DNA from: Atrina japonica
Taxonomy: Eukaryota > Mollusca > Bivalvia > Pterioida > Pinnidae
Reading direction: 5' to 3'
Assembly (NCBI GenBank): GCA_030159075.1
Contig: BROG01000339.1
Span: 676,501 to 740,500 of the forward strand
Length of the DNA stretch: 64,000 nucleotides
Shown: positions 54,318 through 64,000 of the stretch, piece by piece
Layout: each line of letters opens with the position of its first letter
Numbering within the stretch: the first letter of the stretch is position 1
Program-made: the position numbers and the translations under genes
Notes under the pieces: generated by a model
Told to the model about the DNA's origin: nothing
What the model saw: only the letters and a program-made list of their open reading frames with translations
Databases searched by the model: none

Positions 54318-54569
54318 AGTTGTTGTATTGTTGTTTAACGTCCCACTCAAAAATCTTTCACTCACATGGCATACATGCCGGTGAAGGACTTCAAATTTTG
54401 GCCTATGCTCGGCACTTACAGCCTTTGAGCAGTGAGGGTTCTTTAACGTGCCGACACCTACTGTGACATGGGACCATCTGAAGAACAGGAAAAGCCAGCC
54501 ACCTCCGCCGAGGCACGAACCCCCGAACTTCCGGTTGCGAATCGAGCACTGTACCGCGGAGCCATGAAC
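54313..54569 (-). mobile_element. tRNA-derived SINE, family S
   Basis: Minus-strand copy: tail (AAC)n at the left, ACGTTAAAGAACCCTCACTG, CCTGTTCTTCAGATGG and a head with GCTCCGCGGTACAGTGCTCG, resembling the 51064 subfamily. Confidence 0.82.
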
Positions 54570-54939
54570 TATCTGTCTCTATACATATATATTTCATTGT
54601 GTGTGTGTTGGAAAACTAATTTCAAGTAAGCATAATACCATTGCTTACTCTCTGGCATCTCTACTTTACCTCAAAACTTTGAAAAGTCCATTGGAAGTAA
54701 TCTATAATGATGTTAAATGTTGAAACATGTTCTGTTTTTTCCACTGTTTATAAAGAAAAAGAAATTAAGATCAGCCAGCTAACTCAGCTTTATCCTTTTC
54801 AAACAGGAACTTGACCTGAAAACCTTGCTCTTCAACGTAACTACAACGCGATGATCAGGAGAACAGTATTCGATGTACCAGTGGATTGTCGAAAATCTAA
54901 ATCCAATAGAAAACTACAAATTGGATTTTAAAAAAAAAG

Positions 54940-55060
54940 GTCTCAACATGAATTGTGAATCCCAAAGGGGTGGGACCAGGTGTCTGGAAAGTGTCAGTGT
55001 CCTCTGTTAGCATGCCACACCCGTCGCAAATGGTAAACGGAAACCTCATGAGTTCGGTGA
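54940..55060 (-). mobile_element. Retroelement family P, diverged fragment
   Basis: GGGTGGGACCAGGTGTCTGG, GTGTCCTCTGTTAGCATGCC and ACACCCGTCGCAAATGG follow the order seen in the 28070-28110 copy. Confidence 0.4.
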
Positions 55061-55497
55061 AAAGGTCTCTCAGGATAATAATATTGTCACATGAAATAGA
55101 AAACGTATTTTCATATCTTATTTTCATGAAAAAAAGAAAATTTTCACAATAATTTCATCACTTATTTTTATTTCAACAAAAATTACATCTCAATCTAAAA
55201 CATGAAACAAAAATATCACAAACTAACATAAAAACCCGTTTCAATTGCTTACATAAAACATGCAATGATGGTATGAAGTTTCTCACATGGGGGTTCTACT
55301 GAGACCCGTCACAAAATTAGATGGTAAAAATATGTCAAGAGATCGAAATCAGTTTTTCTTTGTGAGTAAAAGAGTCCTTGAAAAAATATATGCAATTTTA
55401 TTGCTATAGTAACTAAATAAAATATCACAGACAACAGCATATCTGCGTCTCTAATGGCTTCCGGTTGAAAAACCGGAACATTGACTCAAGCAGTCAT

Positions 55498-55535
55498 CTA
55501 CAAGACGTTTTCTCTCTGCAGCATCCTTGTAAAAT
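55498..55535 (-). CDS. CML-5 exon 5 (C-terminus and stop)
   Basis: Acceptor TTTATTTACTAG, then D-FTRMLQRENVL and TAG; 38 nt. FTRML aligns with the calmodulin FVQMM helix. Confidence 0.8.
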
Positions 55536-58500
55536 CTAGTAAATAAAGATAATGTAGAAACAATAACGAAAAGTTGTTTTTAACGAGTTGATGGAATATC
55601 AACGCAGTTATGTTATGCTAAGTTGTTTATTGGGAACAAGTCAAAACACATTTTGCAGAATGGGGTTAATAACACATTATATTGACGCAAAATTACACAT
55701 GTATGTGCATTTCAGCAACATAAACTCAACTTCAAGATTGAAATTTCCAAATAACACTTTTAATCGTCTTTGCTTTTTAAAATGACGAAAATATTGTGAC
55801 AATTTGCTGAAAAAATATAGGTCTTCAAGACTTGTTGAAATATATTGTATTAAAGATCAGTTCGGCATCCTTTATGAATTTTAAGATATTATAAATTTGC
55901 TTTAGAATGTTACCTTTCGATTATTTTTCACTATTATACGCTTGTGATAGAATTGAAATTAAAAGCGACTGATAACAATTCTTGCGCACGATTAATATGC
56001 AAATGAGATTTGGTCAAGTTTCCCTTACTGTGTTGGCAAGATCTGTCTGTGAAGTTGGACATAGAAGTTGCGTCATTCCTCATTCACGTGATCTTTACTG
56101 ATGAGAAACTCGTGGCAGTCTTTGAAGTGGGGAAAATGTTTTACATATACACGAATTAACCTAGATATTTTAGGCTACTGATAGGAAGTATAGCGTAAGG
56201 GTATAATACTGCCCCCTGTCGCATAAAAATTTAATATCGATGAAACGATGTTTAGAAGCACAGGATTTTATAATCATATCGCTGATTTATGTAGTTTGTT
56301 GCATAATAAATAAGCCAACAGTACTCACGTTAGGCCAAATGTCTGACCCGATTTTTAGTTACTTTTTTTGTAAAACCTAATTTTACCGAATTAAAAAGTA
56401 TTCAGTATACTGTGTGTATTATACCTAATCAAAACTTACGATTGCCATCAACTCGTATCAGTAATTCAGTACTTTGATGTTTATTTTAGTGCTATAAGTA
56501 TTTAATATAGGCTATGAACTTACACCAATGCAGTATGCGGTTTTACACAGGAATTTCCGGTTCTCAGTCCAATCGGAGAGACCCGTGACCTTCTTTCTAT
56601 ATGCCGAATACTTATCGAAGATACCACCATCCCGAGTATGTTTTGAAACGCCTAAGTTGTGACTCGGAACTTTATGGTTGGGGCATTAAACTAGAATAAA
56701 ATAATCATATTTACCATCAAAATTAACTCTTCCGTCTTCATCTTCATCTCCTGCCTTGAATATATCGACTGCTTCTTCTTTAGTTATATCATAACCCAAC
56801 ACGATCATTGTTTCCCAGAAATTGTCAATTCCAATCGAACCGTTCCCTTCTGTATCAAACACATCGAACACTTCTCTAATATCTTCTTCTGTTACATCAT
56901 CAGGATTTGATCTTTCAGACATTCTAGCCATGAAATCTTCATATGTTATATAACCATTACCTATAAGATAGAAATGTATAAGCGGCGATGTTCAGAAGAC
57001 AATATAGCAGGTAAATGTCTTTTATCATATTCCTGTACGATTTAAACTCTTATACAATTCATACATATATATGTTGGGCGGAGTAACTCTGATACATTTA
57101 TAGATACTATGAACTGCATATGTTGTTACATGGTGTGTTGTTTATTTTAGTGTCATAAGTTTAATATGGGCTATAAATTACACCAATGCAATATGCGTTC
57201 GGTGTTTGAACACGGAATTCCTATTCTCAGTGCCATCCCGGAGACATGTGACATGCCGAACAATCATTCTGAATCTGTTTTAAAGAAATCTAAGTCGCGA
57301 TTCGAACAAAACGGATCAACGAAATATTACAAGCGTACGATAGCCATTTTGTATGGACATACACAGTAATTATGGGACACTAAATGGCTCCAACTTTGAA
57401 AATGCGAGCAATATGGATTCCATGTTGATGGTTCCTTAATGTTTCAGATGCGTACTGATGCAGTAGATACTGGTCGCATTTGGACCCAACTTTTACCATT
57501 TAAATAGTTCAGAAATATGGAATATAATAAGTAACAATATTAGCAAAGGAAATATTGAACAGTTCTGGCTGAATATTGCTTTAAATGCCATGACCGTATT
57601 AATTTCCCACACACACCACATATCAACGTATCTACTCGATAACAGTAGTGAATTGGTCCTTCTTCAGATTAATTAAAGAAAATAAAGAAAATTTATGGCG
57701 TTCCAAGCTATCATATAAAAATCATGATAGATACTGTATACCTGCAAAATTTCTTTCCTGGTTATTTTCGCCCTTTAAAGAGAGAAAACATAATTATTCA
57801 CCCCAACTTAAATCCAGCCTTAGTCACAAAAGCCTTATGGATAACAAGTTTGTCCATGCTGTAGTTATTTAGCTTGAAAATTTCGCTTTCATGTAAAATT
57901 CGCGCACTCATCTCAGAACTACAATGGCGTAAACTGTGCGAAAATTCCAAGATATACAGTAGTTGTTATGGCTTTGTGATATCCATATTTGAAATAAACT
58001 TGGATAATATTTACAACATACTTAGTCTATATATCTCATACCATGTTTATCATATTGCTTAATTAGTTCTTTCAACTTTTCCTCAGATGTATCCTGTCCA
58101 AGTGTACGCATAACTTTTTCCAGTCCGGACTTTGATATTGTTCCGCAACCCTCCTTGTCAAACCTTTGGAAAACATCTTTGTATACTGAAAATAAATATT
58201 CAGCATTCAAGAATTTGTGTATTGATGAATAAAAGACTGAAGTCTGTTTTTTTGTTATTCTATTCATTAATCATTTTGCTTTGATAGATTTCGTCTATAT
58301 TTGTTATCAACAAGCTTAATTCTCTGGACGTTGATTGGTTTATTTGTAAGTATTGTCTTTGTCTTGTTTTAAGTTCCATTCACATATTTTACTCATATCG
58401 AGACTTTACAGTGGTATTAATGTGGTATAATACAAAAAGTCTCAGATACCAAGGTATTAATCACTAGTATGTCCAAGATATAGGTACAAATCTGATATGG

Positions 58501-59774
58501 ACAAACACGGACCTCTTGAAATCAAGAGGTGGGATCAGGTGCTAAACGATGCAATAAGGACCCTTTAGCGTGCTGTACATAAGGATCCATAAAGACCTAT
58601 ATTTGAACTGGAACCGAAATCACCAAGTGAACACAATACAAATACCCGACTAACATTTTGTGATATTATTATTAAACACATAATTTATACTGTAACTAGA
58701 TATTTTGTATATTTATATCGGTGGCATACAATTGTAAATAATGATGAAATGCATTGATGATTTGAAGAAACTTGAAAAATATCAACAACAACAAAAGTTG
58801 GGGTAGATCTATATATTCAAATTTTAAGTACCATAACCACGGAAGTTTTATGAGAAAATCGTAAATTTACACATTATTTTATGCAAATTAAAAATAAAAT
58901 AAATGTGTTTCCTTTTCAATCACCCCTAGAAGTTTTCCAATCAAATATTCAGTGAAAATAATAAATAGAGCTTGAGTATTGAAGACTTCTCGCTTAGAAA
59001 GTCAACACCCATGTAATAGAGTCACAACTAGTGGTTTGTGATTTGTATTATATTTGAATAATTTAACTTTTTGTAAATCATCTCATTTGATTGGATGAAA
59101 TTGCTAGATTAAATCTGTATAAGCTACTTTGCTATCACGCTAGGAACTACGTCAGCCGTTGCTAGGACAACAAGTGCTGATGTTCAATATATTATTGTGC
59201 ATCATCATCAATTGTTTTTGCGATGTATTTCTTAAGAAACATCATTCAATTTTAAATTTGATTCAAATTTTTGTTATTTTCAGATTATTTATTAAATTAT
59301 AAGGATTAACATTAACTTTTTCAGCTGTTTACTGAAAAATAACCAATGTTAAGACAGAATATACTTTTTTGTATTGCACTTCGAGATGGTTATTTCTCAG
59401 TAAACAACTGAAAAGTTAATGTTAATCCTTAATTAAATGAAATGGATATAATGCCATTGCGTCTCGTTTTACTGGATATAAATATGGTAGTTTTATGTTG
59501 CAAAACATATCTCGCAATTGGAAGGAAAATGGCTTCCTATATCAAAATTTTAATTCTAAATGCCACTACACACTTGTAAATAAAGATTTGTATTATATTT
59601 ACTCTATATCAGGTAAATGTAGATGGTATATATACAATGACATTCCATTTAAATCACTTTCTTTCGGTTCATTTAATTTCAATATCAATGACTGAATGAA
59701 CTGCGAGACATGTTGATACAGATTCATGGTGATAAACATTCGAAACTTTGACAGCTATTTCGTGTGTGTGACAG

Positions 59775-59847
<73 letters not shown>

Positions 59848-60490
59848 CAGAGAGATAGTGTGTGAGGGACAGACAGAGATATATAATGTGTATGTGAGAG
59901 AATGAGTGAGTGTATGTGTCAGGCAGAGAGATTGTGTGGGGGACTGACAGAGATATATAATATGTATGTGAGATAATGAGTGAGTGTATGTGTCAGGCAG
60001 AGAGATAGTGTGGGGGACAGACAGAGAGATATAATGTGTATGTGAGAGAATGGGTGAGTGTATATGTGTAACAGACAGAGAGATTATGTGCGTTTTAAAG
60101 CTGTGTGTGTTTATCAGGTAATATATTAACATAATTTATCATTAATCAAATGAATGAGTTTACTTACATTTACAGTGATGATAATATTGTATAATATATT
60201 CTTTCTATCAAAGTTTCCCATGCTACTGCTTTTCATCATAATACATACGCTAATACATTCATGTAAAATGTAATACTTACACGTGACAAGTTCTTCTGAC
60301 AATTGAACCGCCTGAAAAAGAAAACAAGGTATTAGATATAATCACAAGTTGCTTCAATTTTAGTTCACCGATTTGCCTTAAATGTTCCTGTGAAAAAACA
60401 CTTCATCATAGGCAGTATTTGTCAAGAAAAGAAGTCTTTACACACCTTCTTTCGGGGTTTTTTCTTAACAGTTTTCTTACTTCTCTTCAT
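55498..60490 (-). CDS. CML-5: divergent calmodulin-like EF-hand protein with basic N-terminus, 167 aa
   Basis: Exons 60446-60490, 60281-60311, 58042-58185, 56715-56960 and 55498-55535 (504 nt) join in phase and end TAG. Exon 1 adds a Lys/Arg-rich head (MKRSKKTVKKKPRKK) absent from the others. EF1 DKEGCGTISKSG (35-46) lacks Glu at 12; EF2 DKHGNGYITYED has His at 3 and Asp at 12; EF3 DTEGNGSIGIDN has Asn at 12; EF4 DEDEDGRVNFDD (145-156) is close to canonical but with Asp at 12. Ca2+ binding is therefore probably weak or absent except at EF4. The linker has one extra residue. The head could bind membranes or nucleic acid, or act as a nuclear signal (inference). An alternative ATG-only first exon lies at 60581-60583. 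The fold resembles centrin or troponin C in its divergence, but the exon plan is calmodulin's. Confidence 0.85.
55561..56714. other. CML-5 intron 4
   Basis: About 1.2 kb of intron without recognisable elements. The block GGTTTTACACAGGAATTTCCGGTTCTCAGTCCAATCGGAGAGACCCGTGAC (near 56550) recurs, changed, near 57190-57250 in intron 3. Confidence 0.5.
56715..56960 (-). CDS. CML-5 exon 4 (EF2 to EF4, fused exon)
   Basis: Acceptor TATCTTATAG, donor GTAAATATG; 246 nt, one codon longer than the siblings. Encodes NGYITYEDFMARMSER, EF3 DTEGNGSIGIDN and EF4 DEDEDGRVNFD. Confidence 0.92.
58042..58185 (-). CDS. CML-5 exon 3 (EF1)
   Basis: Acceptor TATTTTCAG, donor GTATGAGAT; 144 nt. Encodes YKDVFQRFDKEGCGTISKSG, then EKVMRTLGQDTSEEKLKELI and the DKHG start of EF2. 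Confidence 0.92.
58434..58560 (-). mobile_element. Retroelement family P 3' fragment
   Basis: TCTCAGATACCAAGGTATTAATC, AGATATAGGTACAAATCTG and AAGAGGTGGGATCAGGTGC. In CML-5 intron 2. Confidence 0.7.
59301..59430. mobile_element. Foldback MITE-like hairpin, ~44-bp arms
   Basis: AAGGATTAACATTAACTTTT... to ...AATAACCA (59301-59344) faces TGGTTATT... to ...AAAGTTAATGTTAATCCTT (59387-59430), near-identical, 42-bp loop. In CML-5 intron 2. Confidence 0.85.
59761..60090. repeat. (TG)n microsatellite followed by ~75-bp tandem repeats
   Basis: TG units to about 59844. Then GGCAGAGAGAT-led units start at 59846, 59922 and 59996, with a degraded fourth near 60071. Each contains ATATAATGTGTATGTGAGAG and GAGTGAGTGTATGTG. 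In CML-5 intron 2. Confidence 0.92.
60281..60311 (-). CDS. CML-5 exon 2 (31 nt)
   Basis: Acceptor TTTCTTTTTCAG, donor GTAAGTATT. Encodes AVQLSEELVT plus the first base of Leu. Confidence 0.88.
60446..60490 (-). CDS. CML-5 exon 1 (basic N-terminal extension)
   Basis: ATG after CTATCATA, then 14 mostly Lys/Arg codons, donor AAG|GTGTGT, phase 0 to exon 2. The next stop upstream in this frame is close, so this ATG is the first available. Confidence 0.65.
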
Positions 60491-60580
60491 TATGATAGCC
60501 AAATAACTACAAGGTGAGCAGTCTAGATTTAATTGTAAAGCTACTAATCTATAATCGCCGGAAGTAAACATTTAACTCAC

Positions 60581-60583
60581 CAT
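60581..60583 (-). CDS. CML-5 alternative first exon (ATG only)
   Basis: Minus-strand ATATACCATG|GTGAGTTAA: an ATG on a strong donor like every other array member. Splicing straight to 60311 would give a 153-residue protein starting MAVQLSEE, without the basic head. Confidence 0.45.
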
Positions 60584-60995
60584 GGTATATCTTCCATATA
60601 AATCTTGTCACAATGGCGGCTTTACATAGTTTATTTACACTGTTACCTTTAAAGTCGATCGATATTTCGAGCAAAATCTTTTGAAGACAAGCATATAGCG
60701 TGACACCTTGTACTCGATAATCAAATCATATATTCTGATTCGTGATTGTAAGAGTTCTTCAACTTGATCCGTAGTCGTGTATTACTTAGGAAATGTTTAA
60801 GGTGCAACTACATCGCATTAATTACAGAAAATCTAGGTTTAACTGATAAAAACTAGGTGTAACTGTGTCAAATTCACAAACATTAGTTAAGCCTTGCTGT
60901 TCTCGAGAAACCTTCAGTTAAACGAGATAAAAGATGTTCATCTTCGTCAAAATCACATGAATAATTATGTGTTTTACTGTTTATGTAACAATTGT

Positions 60996-61018
60996 ATTAT
61001 ATATATATATATATATAT
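60996..61018. repeat. Short (TA)n tract
   Basis: About 11 TA units upstream of CML-5. Confidence 0.9.
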
Positions 61019-61071
61019 TTCAATGAGGTCACAATGGTCATTTTTCGTCCTGTTTGTTATGTATAACATTA

Positions 61072-61345
61072 CTAGTATGCAAGTCGGTATCGCACTCGAT
61101 TCTTGATCGTGAGGTCGTGAGTTCGAGTCCAGACGACGGCAGGTTGGTTTCCCGTCCTTCGGATCAGACAGTAAAAATCGAGGTCCCGTGTCACAGTAAG
61201 TATCATCACGTTAAAGAACCCTCACTGCTCAATTGCCGTAAGTGCCGAGCATAGGCCAAAATTTGAAGTTCTTCATCGGCATTTGGTGACGTCTCCATAT
61301 CAGTGAAAGATTCTTGAGTGGGACGTTAAACAACAATACAGCAAC
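61072..61345 (+). mobile_element. tRNA-derived SINE, family S, head truncated
   Basis: GCACTCGATTCTTGATCGTG and GTCGTGAGTTCGAGTCC, then CCTTCGGATCAGACAGTAAA, GTTAAAGAACCCTCACTGCTC, GACGTCTCCATATCAGTGAA and GGGACGTTAAACAAC. The first part of the A box is missing. Confidence 0.85.
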
Positions 61346-61809
61346 ATCTAGCATACATGTCTTATTATTTATATTTATTATTTATAACTGAGACATAAGC
61401 AGTATGAGTTTGCAATTCTGAAATCGTTAGAGTAGATTTAATGTCAGAAAACAGTTGACCTGGTGGGTTTTTCCGTTGCTAATGTTGCATAGTATTTTAC
61501 GTCTTCAAGACTTGTAACACTAGCAACGGTAATTAACTTTATTTATACTACATCTGCGCATATTTACGCAGAATGCAGTGAACTCTATACAAAAATCATC
61601 AAACGGATATTAACTATTGATCTTTCAATTTCCCATTACAAAAATGAAAAACACTACAGAGACGAACGATATTCTCAATGTTTTTATTGAAGCGTTAATA
61701 TTTTTTCCTCGAAAGTTGCATTATATCAAGTTGAACATTTTGAACATTTCTGTACATAGGATGTCTGAAAGTTTCTACAATATTAGGTAATATCACAAAC
61801 ACTAACTAA

Positions 61810-62020
61810 ATATTATAAACATAATACCAAAGTTATAATGCTCAAGACGATATCGTTTCAGTCAATTAGACTTCATCAGTTCAGCTCTAATTTGAAAATA
61901 TGTGTATTTTTAAAGATAAAGTGGTATCATACAAGGCCAAATAATATCTCTTAAAGTATTGCCGAAATCCGTCTATGAGTAACCACTGTAAAAAAATGAC
62001 TATCTTAGCTCTAGACAACT
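61810..62020 (+). repeat. Interspersed repeat R2
   Basis: ATTATAAACATAATACCAAAG, GCTCAAGACGATATCGTTTC, ACAAGGCCAAATAATATCTC and GAGTAACCACTGTAAAAAAA: same order as at 40360. Confidence 0.75.
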
Positions 62021-62603
62021 AACAAACAAACAGTTTACATATACTATCTCTGCAACCTCTATATGCAAATATCTTCCTATTTACAGCTGAATTTACGTAA
62101 ACCTTATAACCAGATATGTCAGGAATTTACATCCAAAATGAGAAGTTACGACAAACAAATACATTGTTATATCATATCTCACTTTAAATCAAGTGACATT
62201 ATAAACCAAATTGTACATTTTGTACAATACTCGTAAAGTGAATCACCATCAAGCAAGTGTATGCTATAGATATACATTAATTATTCTATTGGACTCAACA
62301 TTGATCATTAAGAGACATGTCCCGCCTGAAAAGTGAAGAAAAAAAGTGTATTATCAAATGGTTTTGTAGAAATTGAACATTATTTCTGTTTCGCATGGTG
62401 ATTGTATTGTCCTGAGAATGATTATTTATAACATATAGATAAAGACATTTATTCGGATTTATGGAAAGAATTCTCTTTTCGCGAGATACATTGAACACTC
62501 CAACTGTTCATGCATTCACATGATAAAACAAGAAACTATCCGGTTCTGGATTTTATTTCTTTGATTTCTGACTTTGACGTTTTACAGTTTTAACGTGATG
62601 TTC

Positions 62604-62607
<4 letters not shown>

Positions 62608-62661
<54 letters not shown>

Positions 62662-62668
62662 ATATATA

Positions 62669-62700
<32 letters not shown>
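62608..62700. repeat. (TA)n microsatellite
   Basis: TA units with TATTATTA and TTTA interruptions. Confidence 0.95.
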
Positions 62701-62706
<6 letters not shown>

Positions 62707-63587
62707 GATGTGTGTTTGTTTATGTATGTATGTCTCTTTTCGTAATGTGTCTCCGGTTTCCCGAATTGTCTTTTTACACGAAGCGAGAACAATAACTCGA
62801 TAAGACAGTTAACAGTGTGTTAAGTAATCGAGTTCTGTATCTCCCTGACAATATTTTGGATTTTATAATCACACAAAAATATCTAAATATAAAACTTTAA
62901 AGGAATAAAAATGTTTACCATAACAAATATTATCTGAAATCATAGATAACAAAGTAATAACGGTAATGGAGTTGAAAACAAAATACAAATACAGTGTATA
63001 TATATATTTGGGTAAATACGCATTTCCGAAAAAATTCTATTATCAGGTGGCATCATGGAAGAGCATACCATACCAGGCGCATCCGCCTTGAGTCCAAAAT
63101 TCCAAATATAAGAACGATAAAGCAATGTATAAATAAATTGATTAATTAATTGACATAATTATCATATAGAGATGTACAATAGATAGTTATGGATTGATTG
63201 ATAAACAATTGATGTAGAGTAGCGAAAATGGCCATGATTAATTTATCAATAATAGATTCCGGTTTCACTCTAAAGGTTGTTTATATTGTCTCAGCACTGA
63301 TAACGATCAATTAGGTCCGTTGCTATAGTTAGCTACGGTACATAAGCATTACACTGACATATAAATTAAACTCAATGTATTCTTCATCTCATCTTAGTTA
63401 AATGTAGACCATGGTAATATCTTTTGTCCGCTATAACAGGTTAGAGTGTGTTTGAAAATTAATGATTTTATTTCAAGTGCTGGGTATACATTTAATTGTT
63501 TACTCTAAACCCATAATTACAGTGACAAAGAACGATACATTCTTCAGATTATGTAAGCATTAACATGCAGCAGCAGTTGTTAAAAAT

Positions 63588-63589
63588 GC

Positions 63590-63646
<57 letters not shown>

Positions 63647-63735
63647 AATGATGATGATAATGATGATGACGACGATGATGAGGAGGAGGACGAGGAGGAG
63701 GAGGATAAATGATGATGATGATGATGATGATGATA
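63588..63735. repeat. (GAT)n trinucleotide repeat with GAC/GAG block
   Basis: GAT units, then GACGACGATGAGGAGGAGGACGAGG, then GAT units. The poly-Ser/His minus frame over it is an artefact. Confidence 0.95.
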
Positions 63736-64000
63736 TAAATTTGATTTGATTTTATCAGTTCTTGGTATCAATATGCAACACACGATTTTCATGAAAATAA
63801 TATGAAATGAAATAAGCCAGCGGCCGGGAAAAGGGTCCTTAGGACATAAGGTATGGATTTCAAGAAGACAGGGAATCCTGTCTACTGTAATACTTCTGAT
63901 TTTGTAGATTATTCGCGCCATAAAAAACGTTGCTCTCGCCTGCATTCATTCTCAATTTAGTTTTTTTCAAATCCAAATATGTTTAAGTTTCTGAAAACAT

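Larger units (their letters stand above)
61346..64000. other. Right flank, no gene recognised
   Basis: Contains an R2 repeat copy (61810-62020), a (TA)n tract, a family P trace near 63040-63105 (ATCAGGTGGCATCATGGAAG, GCGCATCCGCCTTGAGTCC) and a GAT-repeat. Open frames here are repeat artefacts or lack recognisable content. Confidence 0.5.

Noticed and set aside
63580..63945. Poly-His/poly-Ser minus-strand frame
   Set aside because: Translation of a GAT/GAC/GAG trinucleotide repeat.

Overview
This is a eukaryotic, intron-rich, AT-rich nuclear window. It has long (TA)n, (GA)n, (CA)n and GATA/GACA microsatellites, tRNA-derived SINEs, foldback MITEs and many decayed reverse-transcriptase retroelement fragments. 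The repeat types suggest a lophotrochozoan, most likely a bivalve mollusc; that is inference. No prokaryotic-style operon or CRISPR array is present, and I saw no convincing tRNA or rRNA gene.

The minus strand carries a head-to-tail array of five calmodulin-like EF-hand genes, called here CML-1 to CML-5 from left to right; transcription runs right to left. CML-5 (60490 to 55498), CML-4 (49737 to 41863), CML-3 (38393 to 29904) and CML-2 (21068 to 8998) can be assembled completely from splice sites and phases into 167, 153, 149 and 153 residues. CML-1 (1508 to 65) runs off the left edge. All keep the exon plan of classic calmodulin genes: an ATG-only first coding exon (CML-5 also has a longer option), a 31-nt exon, an EF1 exon of 144 nt (135 in CML-1), a 243-nt EF2-EF3-EF4 exon (246 in CML-5, split in CML-2) and a 29-41-nt last exon. 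The proteins differ strongly in which Ca2+ loops survive, so the array looks like a duplicated and diverging family, not redundant calmodulin copies.

Between CML-3 and CML-2, on the plus strand, is a five-exon gene (23050 to 27152) for a secreted 321-residue protein. It has a probable BRICHOS domain and a C-terminal tail of three near-identical repeats of about 22 residues. A second, incomplete plus-strand transcription unit is suggested by two phase-compatible exons (17935-18162 and 18805-18965) lying on either side of CML-2 exon 3 on the opposite strand.

The rest is introns and intergenic DNA: microsatellites; minisatellites with higher-order structure (14805-16015 and 41150-41760); a satellite array carrying TGACGTCA palindromes (31080-32220 and 33340-33520); five SINE copies plus relics; at least ten fragments of one retroelement; a Tigger-like MITE; a hAT-like element; and several perfect or near-perfect hairpins. 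Apart from shared strand and exon architecture, nothing shows how the CML genes are co-regulated.
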